64,000 nt of DNA. Origin: Pilaira anomala. Taxonomy: Eukaryota; Mucoromycota; Mucoromycetes; Mucorales; Mucoraceae. The stretch spans positions 1 to 64,000 of the forward strand of contig JAIXMQ010000043.1 of NCBI GenBank assembly GCA_025716855.1, in the 5' to 3' direction. How positions within the stretch are numbered: the stretch's first letter is position 1; every line of letters starts with the position of its first letter. The notes below the pieces were generated by a model that worked only from the letters and a program-made list of their open reading frames with translations, did not search any database and had not been told where the DNA came from. Position numbers and translations under genes: made by a program. Positions 27,814 to 37,588 of this stretch are shown here, piece by piece.

Positions 27814-30379
27814 ATACCACAGACTTTTTTTTTATTTCTTTATTTTTCAATATGTATTCAACATTTTTATATAACTGTTTTCTTTTTACCATTCATAATG
27901 CACGGCCTCATTCTCTCTCTTCCTTTTTGTTATCTATATAAAATTATATTCCTTTTTTAAAAAAACCTTCTATTTTTTTATTTTTATTTTTTTTTGTACA
28001 CAGTGGGAAAAAAACTCTAAAACAACTGAATAATTGTTTTTTTCGTTTTGGGGATGCTCACGTTGACATTTTATTTAATCATAAAACGTTTTATAAAAAT
28101 GTAAAGGTTTCTAATCTTGATGTTTTTTCCTTTATCTTATTTGAAGCAACTATTTCTTTCTCTCTTTTTTTCTCTTTTGTTATTTCATTTTTGTTATTGT
28201 TTGTTTTTAAACGTTAATGACGTTGCCCACGCGGATTCCTAAAAATACTTTTTTTTTTCAAATTTAACCTTTTTATCTTATAACAGAGAGACCACGTTAT
28301 ACAATAAAAAGAAAAGGAAAAAAGAGCAATGTTTGAGCTATCTTGTAACATATACGAAACATGTAAATGACTTAATGTAAATCTAATACATTTTTTATTC
28401 ATATCAGTGTTACATATATTCATCGATTCTTGTTCGTTGTTTGAAGTCTTGTATAAGAATAACAGGAATTAGGTCTGTTTGTATACATGTCTTACAAGAC
28501 CTTCTTGGGTTGACATGCAAGAATGTTAAAAGCTCACTTTTTTTTCTTTCTAATTACTTTATACGATCTTGTCTGCATATGTTTACATTGTATAGTAATC
28601 TATTTGAGGCACATAGTGAAATAGATGACACGGAAAAATAACTTTCTTATTTGACGCTTTTTATTCGAAGCACAAACAATGCGATTAGAAATAAGTTATG
28701 AGACCGAGAAACGTATCACTGGCAATGAATGCTATCATTACAATTACTTCATTTTTTTATTTAAATGAAACTCCGTTATTTCCTAAAAAAAATTGAGGTT
28801 ATAAAGACATATCCGCCAAGTGATTAAGGAATTCTTATTCAAGATTTATATCGTAAGACATAAAATCAATCTATAAATATTTCTATTATATACATCACAA
28901 GTTTATCAAGGAAATTTCTCATTGTAATATAAGGCGCAGACATGTCAAAAGATCAAAAGGTTGAGCCTGATCAATATCCATTATAAAAATTATGCAGATT
29001 AATATCCTAAAAAAAGAACGCTAAAAATACTTTTTTTTAGCAGAATATACTGCTTATGAACTTGTAATTAATCTTCTTTTTTCTCGATGAAAAGATATAT
29101 TAAACTTAGGAAAAAAATGCTCATGCTCTGTAGAGGCCCATCGAAGAAGGCGCCATATTTGCGGTATTTTCAACTAGAAATATTCTGCTAATTATCAGAA
29201 CTTTTGATTCTTCTTATCCAAACTTTTCCAAAGGATACGGGGGTGATTATGACTGAATACTCTTTAGGTTTCCATTTCTACCATAAAAGTTGTGAAGAGG
29301 TCTATATTATTTTAACAGGTGCGTGAATTAGACTATTGCAACATACATATATTTCTTTACATCACACTGTGGGATTTTCGAATGATCTAAAAAAAAATAA
29401 AACTACCCAAAAATTCAACTCAGCTTGATCACTCCCAACTACCCAAAAAAAAAAATAAACGACCTATTTATTATATCAGGAGTAACCTGAAAACAATAAA
29501 ACGACCGAAATGGGTCATCATTGCTGTGAATATAAATTACGGCGACGCTTCAAAAAAATTTGCCATTAGGACGCTTTGATATTAGCTTGGATTTATGATT
29601 TGGAATTTGATAAAAAACTTTTTTTAAACGAAACGGGTCAAAATATACTATTGGGTATAATCTTTTTTATTTATTGAATTACAGGGATCATTTAGATAAA
29701 ATATACATTATAGGGATTATTTAGATAGTATATACATTATAGGAGGGGGGGGGTACATTATTATAACACTATAGGGAAAATATATTACATAAGGGAAATG
29801 TTGCTCTACTGCATTAGAAGCAATATAGAATACGCGAATAATTCGAGCTTATTACAACACCTACCTTATACATATCTTCGTAATATGGGAGTATCAGTAT
29901 AGTACCAGGTATACCGGGAAAATAAACAAAGGAAATCTTAAATACTAATATTTAATGTTTGTTTGTTTATACCATATTATTAATAAACTTACCAAAGAGC
30001 ACAATAATAGAATATGAGAGAATGAGGGACTATGCCTTTGCTGTTTTTACTTCTAAGAGATAATGAGATTAGATTTATTAAATATATGTCAAAGAGGAAA
30101 GCTTACTTACGGTTTACCATTCAATTATATGAAAAGGAATTCACGTATTGTTTATGTTTATTGAATCATTATTATTAACTTTAAGTTTAAAAGTAAAACC
30201 CATGTTATTATATTTATCAAGTTGTTAAAGAGAGAAAGAAAGAAAAGTAGACTTGAAAAAAAGAAACTATCCTTTTTAAATGTTTATATTAAATTGTCAC
30301 AGGTATAAAAAAAAAACTTGTGTTTTTTTTGAAATTTACCCACTTTACGATGCTGATTTTTTAAGTATATAGAAAAAAA
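27814..30379. other. 2.6 kb gene-poor region
   Basis: No gene is supported. It begins with a T-rich 3' flank of the kinase gene. A tandem duplication of a roughly 31-base unit lies near 29685-29744, followed by a run of nine G (about 29745-29753), rare in this AT-rich sequence. A purine-rich stretch lies at 30225-30270. Confidence 0.5.
29685..29744 (+). repeat. Two tandem copies of a ~31-base AT-rich unit
   Basis: AGGGATYATTTAGATA followed by RTATACATTAT occurs twice in direct succession, with a few differences between copies. A G run follows immediately. Confidence 0.6.
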
Positions 30380-30775
30380 CTAATCTAAACGGGGACGGTT
30401 TGAGCCATTACCTTCGTTGGTAGCCTTACGAAGTCTTCCCCTCTTTCTTCTTGGCACCTCAGGGTTACTAGGATGAGCCTCCCTGGCTGTGTTGTTATTG
30501 ACAACACCCGATATCATTTGATTAAACAAACGAGTATCAGGTTCGCCAAAGCCAGCAGGAATAGAGAACTCATCTTCCTCATCAGTACCTGGTTGAACGA
30601 TACGACAACGGAAACTGGGAAAGGTGCTGCAAAGACTTGAGGGTCAGAACTGAGGGTAAGAGACGTCGTGGCAGCAAAAGAAGTGGGGGGGGGGCAGAAA
30701 AAGTAGTGGCAGCATATATATATACTCACAAGACGTTCAGTGGAAGCTTCGCTGGTCAAAGTTTTGACAATCAAA
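30380..30775 (-). pseudogene. Fragment of a basic, AT-hook-like protein gene, probably transposon-derived
   Basis: Two minus-strand exons can be read. The first (about 30775-30730) encodes KTLTSEASTERL, with a GTGAGT donor; the second starts after CTTTGCAG near 30630 and ends with TAG at 30382-30380. The second exon encodes an acidic stretch (PGTDEEDEFSIPAGFGEPD) and a basic patch PRRKRGRLRK resembling an AT-hook, close to the C-terminus. The base composition is visibly richer in G and C than the flanks. I do not recognise the family and no intact start is visible. Because it abuts the CACTA-like relic, it may be the second protein of that element. Confidence 0.4.
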
Positions 30776-30799
30776 AAGGCAATTACTGAAGTGTAGACT

Positions 30800-31980
30800 G
30801 GATCTTATGACTGGTTCATATTGTCCCTTTATTTATTGCTCCATTCTGTCCACCTAATTGCAAGGATGTTATTTCTGCGCTTTGTCACGGCCTACAATGG
30901 TGTATTACTCCAGAAGATTTGTATGACATCAAAAAGTAAGTGAACATGTTAAAAAAAAAAAAAAAAAAAACTTTAGAAATTCTCTTCTGTAGCTCATTTT
31001 CCACTTAGTCTAATTGCCTCAACAAATGCCTCGTTCAAAAAATGATTTCTCGTACTGTCTTCCGTGCCAACATGCATCTATTTTTGCATGTACCTAACAT
31101 CATTCATCGTATGGGGTAATTCAATGATATCGTAATAATTTCCATTAATAGTATAACTTACAAAATTCGTATATCTTTATACATAGTCCTTTGTGTTGCC
31201 TGTCTTCGAGAAGTAGGAAAGAGGCATTGGTAAGCTGAAGCGAGTAATGAAGGGAAGCGAACTTGTCGGGATTTCCGCAGGCAATCTTCAACTATCTTGA
31301 ACTGTCTGGAATGGTAGCCTTTGAAAAGGAAGAAAAAGAACGCAATGCCTTAGTAAAGTCTATTCATTTGGAACATCCTCTTGAAGAAGATTTATCCAGG
31401 CTCTAGGGGCCATTCGCAAGTAGCTACAATACTAAAAAACTCAGGCAAGAAATAGACCTTGGTAAGTCTAAGATTGCATGCTATATTACTGGTACTTGGG
31501 TGCTTGTTATGTTGAATTATATTGCCTGTAGAGAAAGTTGTGCTGCCCTGTCATTTCTCACTCATTTTTTTGGTTAGGAAATGATTGTTGCGCCTAAGCT
31601 TTGGTGTGATAATATAGTTTACAGTTCGGATCTCTTAATAAGCAACAAGAGTACAATAAAAATAGGTGAATACATAATGTTCAGTGTTACTAAAAGAAAC
31701 GCGTAAGTATTATTGCTATCATGCATATTTAAGTATCAAACTGACTTTTTTATTCTACACAACACAGACTCAAAAAGTTGAAACCAAGTATTATTTTGCT
31801 CGAGTCTTGTTCTTTTTTTCATTCCAATACAATTCTGATGGTCCTGGTAGCCATTTCTTCTTTGCGGAAATGACAGAGTTTCAAGAAGCTGCCTACTTTA
31901 ACACTGCTATTCCTACTGTTAGCTTTGTTAAGGCGGGTATAAAAAAAAATGAAAAAAAAAGAAAGTTGGTACCACCTTAA
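30800..31980 (+). pseudogene. Relic of a CACTA/Tnp2-like transposase (DUF4218-like segment)
   Basis: In-frame segments separated by GT-AG introns can be joined: a piece with FCPPNCKDVISALCHGLQW (about 30838-30938), then NCLNKCLVQKMISRTVFRAN and MHLFLHVPNIIHRMG up to about 31118. Next come a short CCLSSRSRKEAL exon (about 31188-31230) and YLELSGMVAFEKEEKERN onward. Later comes YYFARVLFFFSFQYNSDG (31780-31850). The MHLFLHVPNIIHRMGPL block resembles the histidine-containing stretch upstream of the DUF4218 region in Tnp2/EnSpm (CACTA) proteins. An in-frame TAG near 31005 and another after LSRL (31405) show that it is dead. Assignment to CACTA is by motif resemblance only. Confidence 0.5.
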
Positions 31981-32430
31981 AAATTAAAGTCTGCTACAAT
32001 GGTAAATATGTCAAAACTGAAGTTTATCCAACACAACAACATCAAAATATCCTGATTTCATATCATAGGTACTGCCAATGCCCATATCACAACGCAAAAA
32101 TCAAAAATAGTAGACAAGTGTGAAGGGGCGGGACAAAACCCCTTTTCAACCACACAAGTCAATCAGGATAAATGAGTCGTGAATTCATAACATGCAGCTT
32201 TAAACAGACCCACCGTGTATGTAAATAAATTCAACTAAACCCACACCAACACCAACACTTACACTTACTCCAATTTCAATAGTAGAACTACTGTCGTTAT
32301 GCATAATAAAATGAAAAGTGAAATAGTGGAGGATATAAAAGGAAAAGGTGGTATAAACCTTCCATGAGTACCTTTAGATCAGCAACAAAAAACAGGCAGC
32401 CACAGGAAGACGGGTTAAGGCTATTCTCAA
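31981..32430. other. Spacer between transposon relics
   Basis: There is no open frame of note. The stretch around 32225-32270 is rich in CCAACAC/ACTTACACT short repeats. It is probably degraded transposon sequence. Confidence 0.4.
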
Positions 32431-32554
32431 GTAGGATTTTTGCCCTGGCCTGGACTGAGTTAAAAAGTGCTGAGTTGCCTTAAAAGGGATAAAAACCCAG
32501 GAAACTTTTTCTTCCCTGGGTTTTTAACAGTCCAACCCAGGGCAAAAATCCTAC
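32431..32554 (+). mobile_element. 124-bp hairpin MITE
   Basis: The two ends are inverted repeats: GTAGGATTTTTGCCCTGG at 32431-32448 pairs with CCAGGGCAAAAATCCTAC at 32537-32554, and the pairing continues inward past a two-base mismatch with TGGACTG/CAGTCCA. A second hairpin lies inside: AAAAACCCAGG (32491-32501) pairs with CCTGGGTTTTT (32515-32525). This nested fold-back shape with no coding capacity is typical of miniature inverted-repeat elements. No target-site duplication is obvious. Confidence 0.75.
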
Positions 32555-32639
32555 CTAAAAAAAAATTGATCCATTTGATCTACATACAGAGTTTCCCACT
32601 ATTTTTGGGAATTAATATGGAAATTAATGGGGAAAAGTT

Positions 32640-33040
32640 AAAAGTTAATAAAACCAAGTTTGAAAGTTGATGGAATAAATTTTGAAGATTAATAAAATAA
32701 AGTTTGAAAAAGTTAGTTATAGTAATGTGATTCTTACATAGATGTTTTAAGGATTTACCTGTATCAAGGTTCTCCAAAGCGATAACTAAGGAGGATAATT
32801 ATTGTTTTTTTCCCCAGTTTAATCGGGTCATAGTTTTTTCTTTTGATTGAGTTTTTTTTTTTGACTTCTCAAGAATATCGCAGGTTTCAGACCAGTTCCC
32901 CAAAATTAAGATACAATCCTTTCCAAATTTTTTTCTGATGTTTTTTGATAAACGTTTGGTTGATTGAATTTTATTGATACATATGCGCACTGAGCTTCAT
33001 CTTTCTAAAGTGGATTAATTCTTTCTTTCTCTTATTTTTA
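32640..33040 (-). pseudogene. Internally deleted, inverted copy of the Fanzor coding region
   Basis: On the minus strand the sequence encodes NKIQSTKRLSKNIRKKFGKD and CILILGNWS, identical to the neighbouring plus-strand Fanzor relic. It then jumps to ETCDILEKSKK and the common C-terminal end. Compared with the plus copy, about 390 bases are missing (matching roughly 33645-34033). The deletion removes the zinc ribbon and the last RuvC motif. This copy cannot encode a nuclease but keeps the element's outer end. Confidence 0.7.
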
Positions 33041-33259
33041 TAAAATAATTGAAAAAGTATGGTATTCAAAAATGAGATACGAGATGCATCATCATGCACT
33101 GGTTAATTAGTGTAATTGCTTATGTTATAAAATACAAGCAAGTTTTTTTTTACCAGTCCCAAAAACCAATAACCAGTTTGATAAATGCTGTCAAAACCCT
33201 TTCTTTTTTTTTCTTCTTTGTTCTTTCCTCTTTTTTAACAATTTCTCCCCTGAGTAAAA

Positions 33260-34182
33260 ATGGAGGGATCCGTTGAACAATATAGGTACACGAGAAATCA
33301 AAAATCAAAGGAAACAAAATCAACAAAATTTAAAAAGCTGCGACAACAGTTGAAACCAAAAGACATTCAAGATTGCGAGGACAAACTCAGCAAGTGCTCG
33401 CCACTCACAGTAAAGAGGGAAGCATTTGTTAAATACTTAAAGATTAGAGCTGAAGTTACTTCTAAGATGCAAGAATACTATTCAAATGAAGATGTAGAGA
33501 AGGATAAGAAAAAGAAAGACTTAATCCCCTTTAGAAAGATGAAGCTCAGTGCCCATATCAATAAAATTCAATCAACCAAACGTTTATCAAAAAACATCAG
33601 AAAAAAGTTTGGAAAGGATTGTATCTTAATTTTGGGAAATTGGTCTGCTTCCCGCACAAGGTTTCACGAACCCATTAAAAGAAACGGATTAAGAAATAGC
33701 TTACGAAAAGAAGGGTTTAAAGTTTATCTTTTGGATGAGTTCAAAACTTCTAGTATCTGTCCTTCTTGTGAAAACAAGCTAGCAACTTTTAAAGAATGTA
33801 TTAATCCAAGGCCATACCGACGTTCGACTAATCCAAAAGTAACATGCCATGGGCTTTTAAGGTATTTCTTACATATTTTATATCAATGAAAGGTTTAAAT
33901 AACTTGTGTTTTAGAAGAAACAGGCATTAACTAAAAAGGATCAAGATAATATAAAGTATCGACTATGGAACAGGGATCTTGCTGCTGTATTAAATTTTAG
34001 GAAGATCGTAATTAGCTTAAGGACTACATCCCAGAAACCTGCGATATTCTTGAGAAGTCAAAAAGACTCAATCAAAAGAAAAAACTATGACCCAATCAAA
34101 CTGGGAAAAAAAAACCTCGTCTTCAACAATAATTATCCTTCTAAGTTATCGCTTTGGAAAACCTTGATACAGATAAAGCCTT
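33260..34182 (+). pseudogene. Fanzor (eukaryotic TnpB-like RNA-guided nuclease) relic, 5'-truncated
   Basis: The open frame 33260-33889 begins inside the helical region common to Fanzor proteins (YRYTRNQKSKETKSTKFKKL). It continues through INKIQSTKRLSKNIRKKFGK, the ILILGNWSASRTRFHEP segment and DEFKTSSICPSC. That last block has the first Cys pair of the TnpB/Fanzor zinc ribbon and a Glu that may be the rearranged RuvC glutamate of this family. NPRPYRR and CHGLL follow. After a likely intron (donor at 33861) the final RuvC motif LWNRDLAAVLNFRK appears near 33960-34000, but joining it needs a one-base shift and the second Cys pair is degraded. The N-terminal half with the first RuvC Asp is missing. 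The protein family is clear; the copy is dead. Confidence 0.8.
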
Positions 34183-34379
34183 AAAACGTCTATATAAGAA
34201 TCACATTACTAACTAACTTTTTCAAACTTTATTCAATTAATCTCCAAAATTTATTCCATCAACTTTCAAACTTGGTTTTATTAACTTTTAAATTTTTTCC
34301 CATTAATTTCCATATTAATTCCCAAAAATAGTGGGAAACCCTGTATATTATTTTCTTTATTAAATTATACATTTATATC

Positions 34380-35708
34380 ATGGTCAACTTTGTTAACCTT
34401 ACTTCAAGCCATTTTGGTGAATCAGAATCAAAGTCAGTCTACCGTCAAAGACCTGTTAAAGGACACGCTGCTAATCCTATTGAATTGTCTGATGATGAGG
34501 AATATCCATCAGATACCATTTTTTTAAGTGATTCTTCTGATGTAGATATAAATAATGAAGAAGAGGAAGAAGCAGCCTTCTTATATGAAGAAGAACTTGA
34601 AGAATTTTGGAGTCGATTTGTTACTACCGAAATCATGGGTATTCAAGAATTCATTTACTGTGTGGCTAATCCCTATACCATAAATGAGTAAGTATAAGCT
34701 TTAATAATTATTATACAAGTAACTAATTTCAAATTAATTTAGATACCTTATGAGTAACGGAGTGTTCTATAACAGCCTTAGGGTCTTTCTTTGTAACGGT
34801 GATTCAGGATCTCAAATGTACTTGGACGACTCTAATCTCGATAGAATTTGCTGGAGATGCAATGGGATTGTTGATCCGGTTACTGGAAATCGATGCTGTA
34901 ATGGTAGAACCAAATCTTATCGCGCTGACAGTTTTTTCACCTGAAGACGTGCCAAGACAGAAGATGTCATGCTCGTTTTGTACATTTGGGCCGTCCAAAT
35001 CAGTAGATCAGAGATAGTAATGTTGACTAAACTTAACCCCAGGATTGTAACCAAAATTATTTCTGACTGGTTCCAAATGATTCAGGAGGATCTCAAGGAT
35101 GAGGATTGCAAGATTGGAGGGTATGACTCGGATGGTAATCGTATCATTGTAGAGATCGATGAGTCGAAGTTTGGTAAGAGAAAATACCATAGGGGTTATC
35201 GTGTAGAAGGTGTTTGGGTCGTAGGTGGTGTTGAAAAACAAAGGAAAGAAAATGTTTTTTGACTGTGGTTCCTGACAGATCACAATTAACTTTGTCAGCC
35301 ATTATTGAGCATTTTGTAAAACCTGGTTCAATCATTAGAACTGATTGCTGGAGAGCTTATAACAACATGGAAAACTTAGGACTTGGACTTGAACACGAAG
35401 CAGTTAATCACAGTGAACAGTTTCTAACCGATTATGGTGTCCATACAAACACTATTGAAGGTACTTTTTTTTGTTATAAATTACTTTATAATATGACACT
35501 AATCTTTTTAAAACAGGAACTTGGAATGGTATAAAAATCAACGTATTTCCAAGACTTGGGAACAAAAAAAATGATGCCTTGGCTTTTATTGGAGCTTATT
35601 TGGAGAAGAACGCATTATGGTAATATCTGGGGTGGTGTAATAAAATGTTTAAAGGAGATTTCATACAGTAATGCATTTATTACTGAAGTTGTTCATGATG
35701 ATAATTAA
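34380..35708 (+). pseudogene. Merlin/ISXO2-like DDE transposase relic
   Basis: The frame opens with an acidic N-terminus (34380-34690), then a GTAAGT intron to about 34741. The next exon has Cys-rich ICWRCNGIVDPVTGNRCCNG, a zinc-binding position in this family. The ISXO2-like catalytic domain follows: VEIDESKFGKRKYHRG and VEGVWVVGGVE, then VVPDRSQLTL, GSIIRTDCWRAYNNM and VNHSEQF...HTNTIEGTW with a second intron at about 35462-35517. The three acidic residues of the DDE/DDN set are visible in IDESKF, RTDCWRAY and the NTIEG block. Three lesions are present: an in-frame TGA after SFFT (about 34942), a one-base loss in a T run at 35250-35256, and a frame break near 35621. The element sits 35 bp from the Fanzor composite. 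Confidence 0.8.
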
Positions 35709-36266
35709 ATTAATTAAATATTTTCTGTTTTAATAAAATAATAATTCTTTGTTTATAAGTTCATATAAAGTAGATTGATTTGTACATTCTTTGTAGCTCT
35801 TGAATTGTTTAAATACCAGTAATGATACCAAAATAACAAATACTAGAGTAAGATTATCTGTTTATTTCACTTATAAAGTTAGAGAGAGAATTAGATTTTA
35901 TGTATCAATATTAAAGACAAAACTATAACTTTAGCTCCATTAAAACCGTTGATTAAAGTTGAAATATAAAAATAATAATCATTATCACTTAAAAGACGTC
36001 CTTACAAAAGAAAAAAAAAAAAAGAGATTTTTAAAAAAAGGCGAAATAAAAAAAAGTTTAAAAAAAATAAAAAAAAATAGAGAGAAATGGAGAAGAGATA
36101 ATTTTATTCGATTAAGAAAAAGTTCCACTAAATTTTCAATTTTTTTAAGAGATGGTGATTTAAGTTCGAAATAACCAAACACCATTTCAGTTTCACAGGA
36201 CTTGATCAGTTGATTAAAAGCTTCATCGTCTGCTTCTTGGTAAAAATTAAAGAATGCAAACCAAAT
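35709..36266. other. Intergenic region, transposon flank to orphan-gene 3' end
   Basis: AT-rich sequence with a Lys-coding A-rich stretch at 36010-36130. No terminal inverted repeat for the Merlin-like relic was recognised here. The 3' UTR of the minus-strand gene at 36267 probably occupies the right part. Confidence 0.45.
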
Positions 36267-37106
36267 TTATCCACCGCTTTGCTGATATTCTTTTCTTTTT
36301 GGGACTTGCTTCCACTGACGTACTTGTAGTAGATGGAATACAGGTAGTTTATCTTCAGAAGATTTGAATCGAGTTTCTAGAATCAATTCAGTTGAAAGCA
36401 AACCAACAGGGCCAACAACAGAGAGAATAGTTTGTGCCTTCTTACCGATAAGTAATCGATCAGAATAATCACTGGTTGATTCCATGAATTGATTTCGAAT
36501 TAAGAAATCACAAGCTTGTTCAACGTTCAAACCACGGTCAAGTAAAATTTTGTTGATCAAATAGAAATACCAGCAGAGAAGACGGCGGTAAAAGATCATG
36601 TCTTTTTCTTTCCCGGTGACGTATACGAACAGACTGGACATTTTTGTAACGAGATCATCCAAAGTAAATACTTTGGATAAATACTCTTGGAATACAAAAA
36701 TGGAATCTCTACTGGGATTTAAAAGGCGATTGATTCTGTTTTCAATCAACCTTTCATGCGTATTTCGATACTTGTTGACAGTGCTGGTCCATTCGTGAGG
36801 AATTACCTGTTGTTCAAGAAGTTGTTGCTCTTGTTCAAGTCGATCAAGTTGTCCTTGTTCTTCTTGCTGTAGTTCAGGTTGTTGATTTTCATTTCCTTGA
36901 TTAAAATCCAAAGAAATCAATGCTACACCTCTTTGGCACAAGAAAAGCACCCCTTCCTCATTCACACAAAGATATAAATTTCTAAGGTTCTTTCCAAACC
37001 CAACATGATGAGACAAATCTCGAAGAAGATCATCTAATGCAGGATGACCATAACGATCCAAAAGATCAGTAAGTTGATTGTTAATTTCAATAAGAGCGTT
37101 ATTCAT
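36267..37106 (-). CDS. Unrecognised protein, possible transposon-region orphan
   Basis: A single uninterrupted frame runs from the ATG at 37106-37104 to the stop at 36267 (279 residues). The composition is that of a real soluble protein. A helical N-terminus (NALIEINNQLTDLLDRYGHP) is followed by a short beta-like stretch (LYLCVNEEGVLFLCQRGVAL) and a Gln/Glu-rich coiled segment. The C-terminal half contains FVYVTGKEKDMIFYRRLLCW and WYFYLINKILLDRGLNVEQA. No catalytic motif, signal peptide or membrane segment is seen. I do not recognise the family. It has no intron, unlike nearly every conserved gene here, and lies among transposon relics, so it could be a domesticated or element-borne gene. Confidence 0.6.
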   Translation of the reverse strand: MNNALIEINNQLTDLLDRYGHPALDDLLRDLSHHVGFGKNLRNLYLCVNEEGVLFLCQRGVALISLDFNQGNENQQPELQQEEQGQLDRLEQEQQLLEQQVIPHEWTSTVNKYRNTHERLIENRINRLLNPSRDSIFVFQEYLSKVFTLDDLVTKMSSLFVYVTGKEKDMIFYRRLLCWYFYLINKILLDRGLNVEQACDFLIRNQFMESTSDYSDRLLIGKKAQTILSVVGPVGLLSTELILETRFKSSEDKLPVFHLLQVRQWKQVPKRKEYQQSGG

Positions 37107-37151
37107 TCTTTTTTTTTGATTATTGGTTATAAGTGATAATGATGACAACAA

Positions 37152-37588
37152 AGATGTGATTTAATTTGCTGGAGGAAGTTAATAAGAAAAAAGAAAAAAA
37201 AAAAAAAAAAAAAAAGACCCAGAATATTTATATTCATTGTTCTATCTCTTTCTTTGTAAAACAAAAAAATGATCATCTATTGTGACTTACCTGTTTTATT
37301 GCTGTTTATTCCTCCACATAATCAAAGTACAATTTAACAACTACTATTATTCCTGCCAAAAAATTATACAGGTTGTGTGTCCTGCCCCAGAAAAAAAAAG
37401 TGGTACTGTATACCTATTAGCTTTACATTGAACAACTTTTGTTAGTAGTCCTGCCAAAAAATTAAACAGGTTGTCCTACCCCAAAAATCTATATTCTTAT
37501 TGGACGACTTCGTGTTTAAAAAAAAGTGTTTAGATCTTGATGATTGTGTTTGAAAAGGACCATCTTTTGATGGGTTTTAAATGAATCT
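37152..37588. other. Intergenic region with a duplicated CCTGCCAAAAAATTA repeat
   Basis: It begins with a poly(A) tract at about 37197-37215. The stretch CCTGCCAAAAAATTA followed by ACAGGTTGT occurs twice in the same direction, near 37352 and near 37449, each followed by a CC(T)RCCCCA stretch. The origin of the repeat is unknown. Confidence 0.6.

Larger units (their letters stand above)
32585..34345. mobile_element. Composite Fanzor element in a long inverted repeat, with TA-flanked termini
   Basis: The two outer ends are inverted copies of each other. TACAGAGTTTCCCACTATTT at 32585 and the reverse complement of the sequence ending at 34345 (TACAGGGTTTCCCACTATTT) agree, with few mismatches over more than 200 bases. 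The TA at both tips and the CAGGGTTTCCCA-type terminus look like a Tc1/mariner end with a TA target site. The right arm carries the Fanzor coding relic on plus. The left arm (to about 33040) is an internally deleted copy on minus. The region 33041-33259 between the arms is unique. The relation to mariner mobilisation is inference from termini only. Confidence 0.7.

Noticed and set aside
33041..33259. Missing N-terminal half of the Fanzor gene between the two arms
   Set aside because: No frame here shows the first RuvC motif or other Fanzor blocks; the segment looks unrelated.
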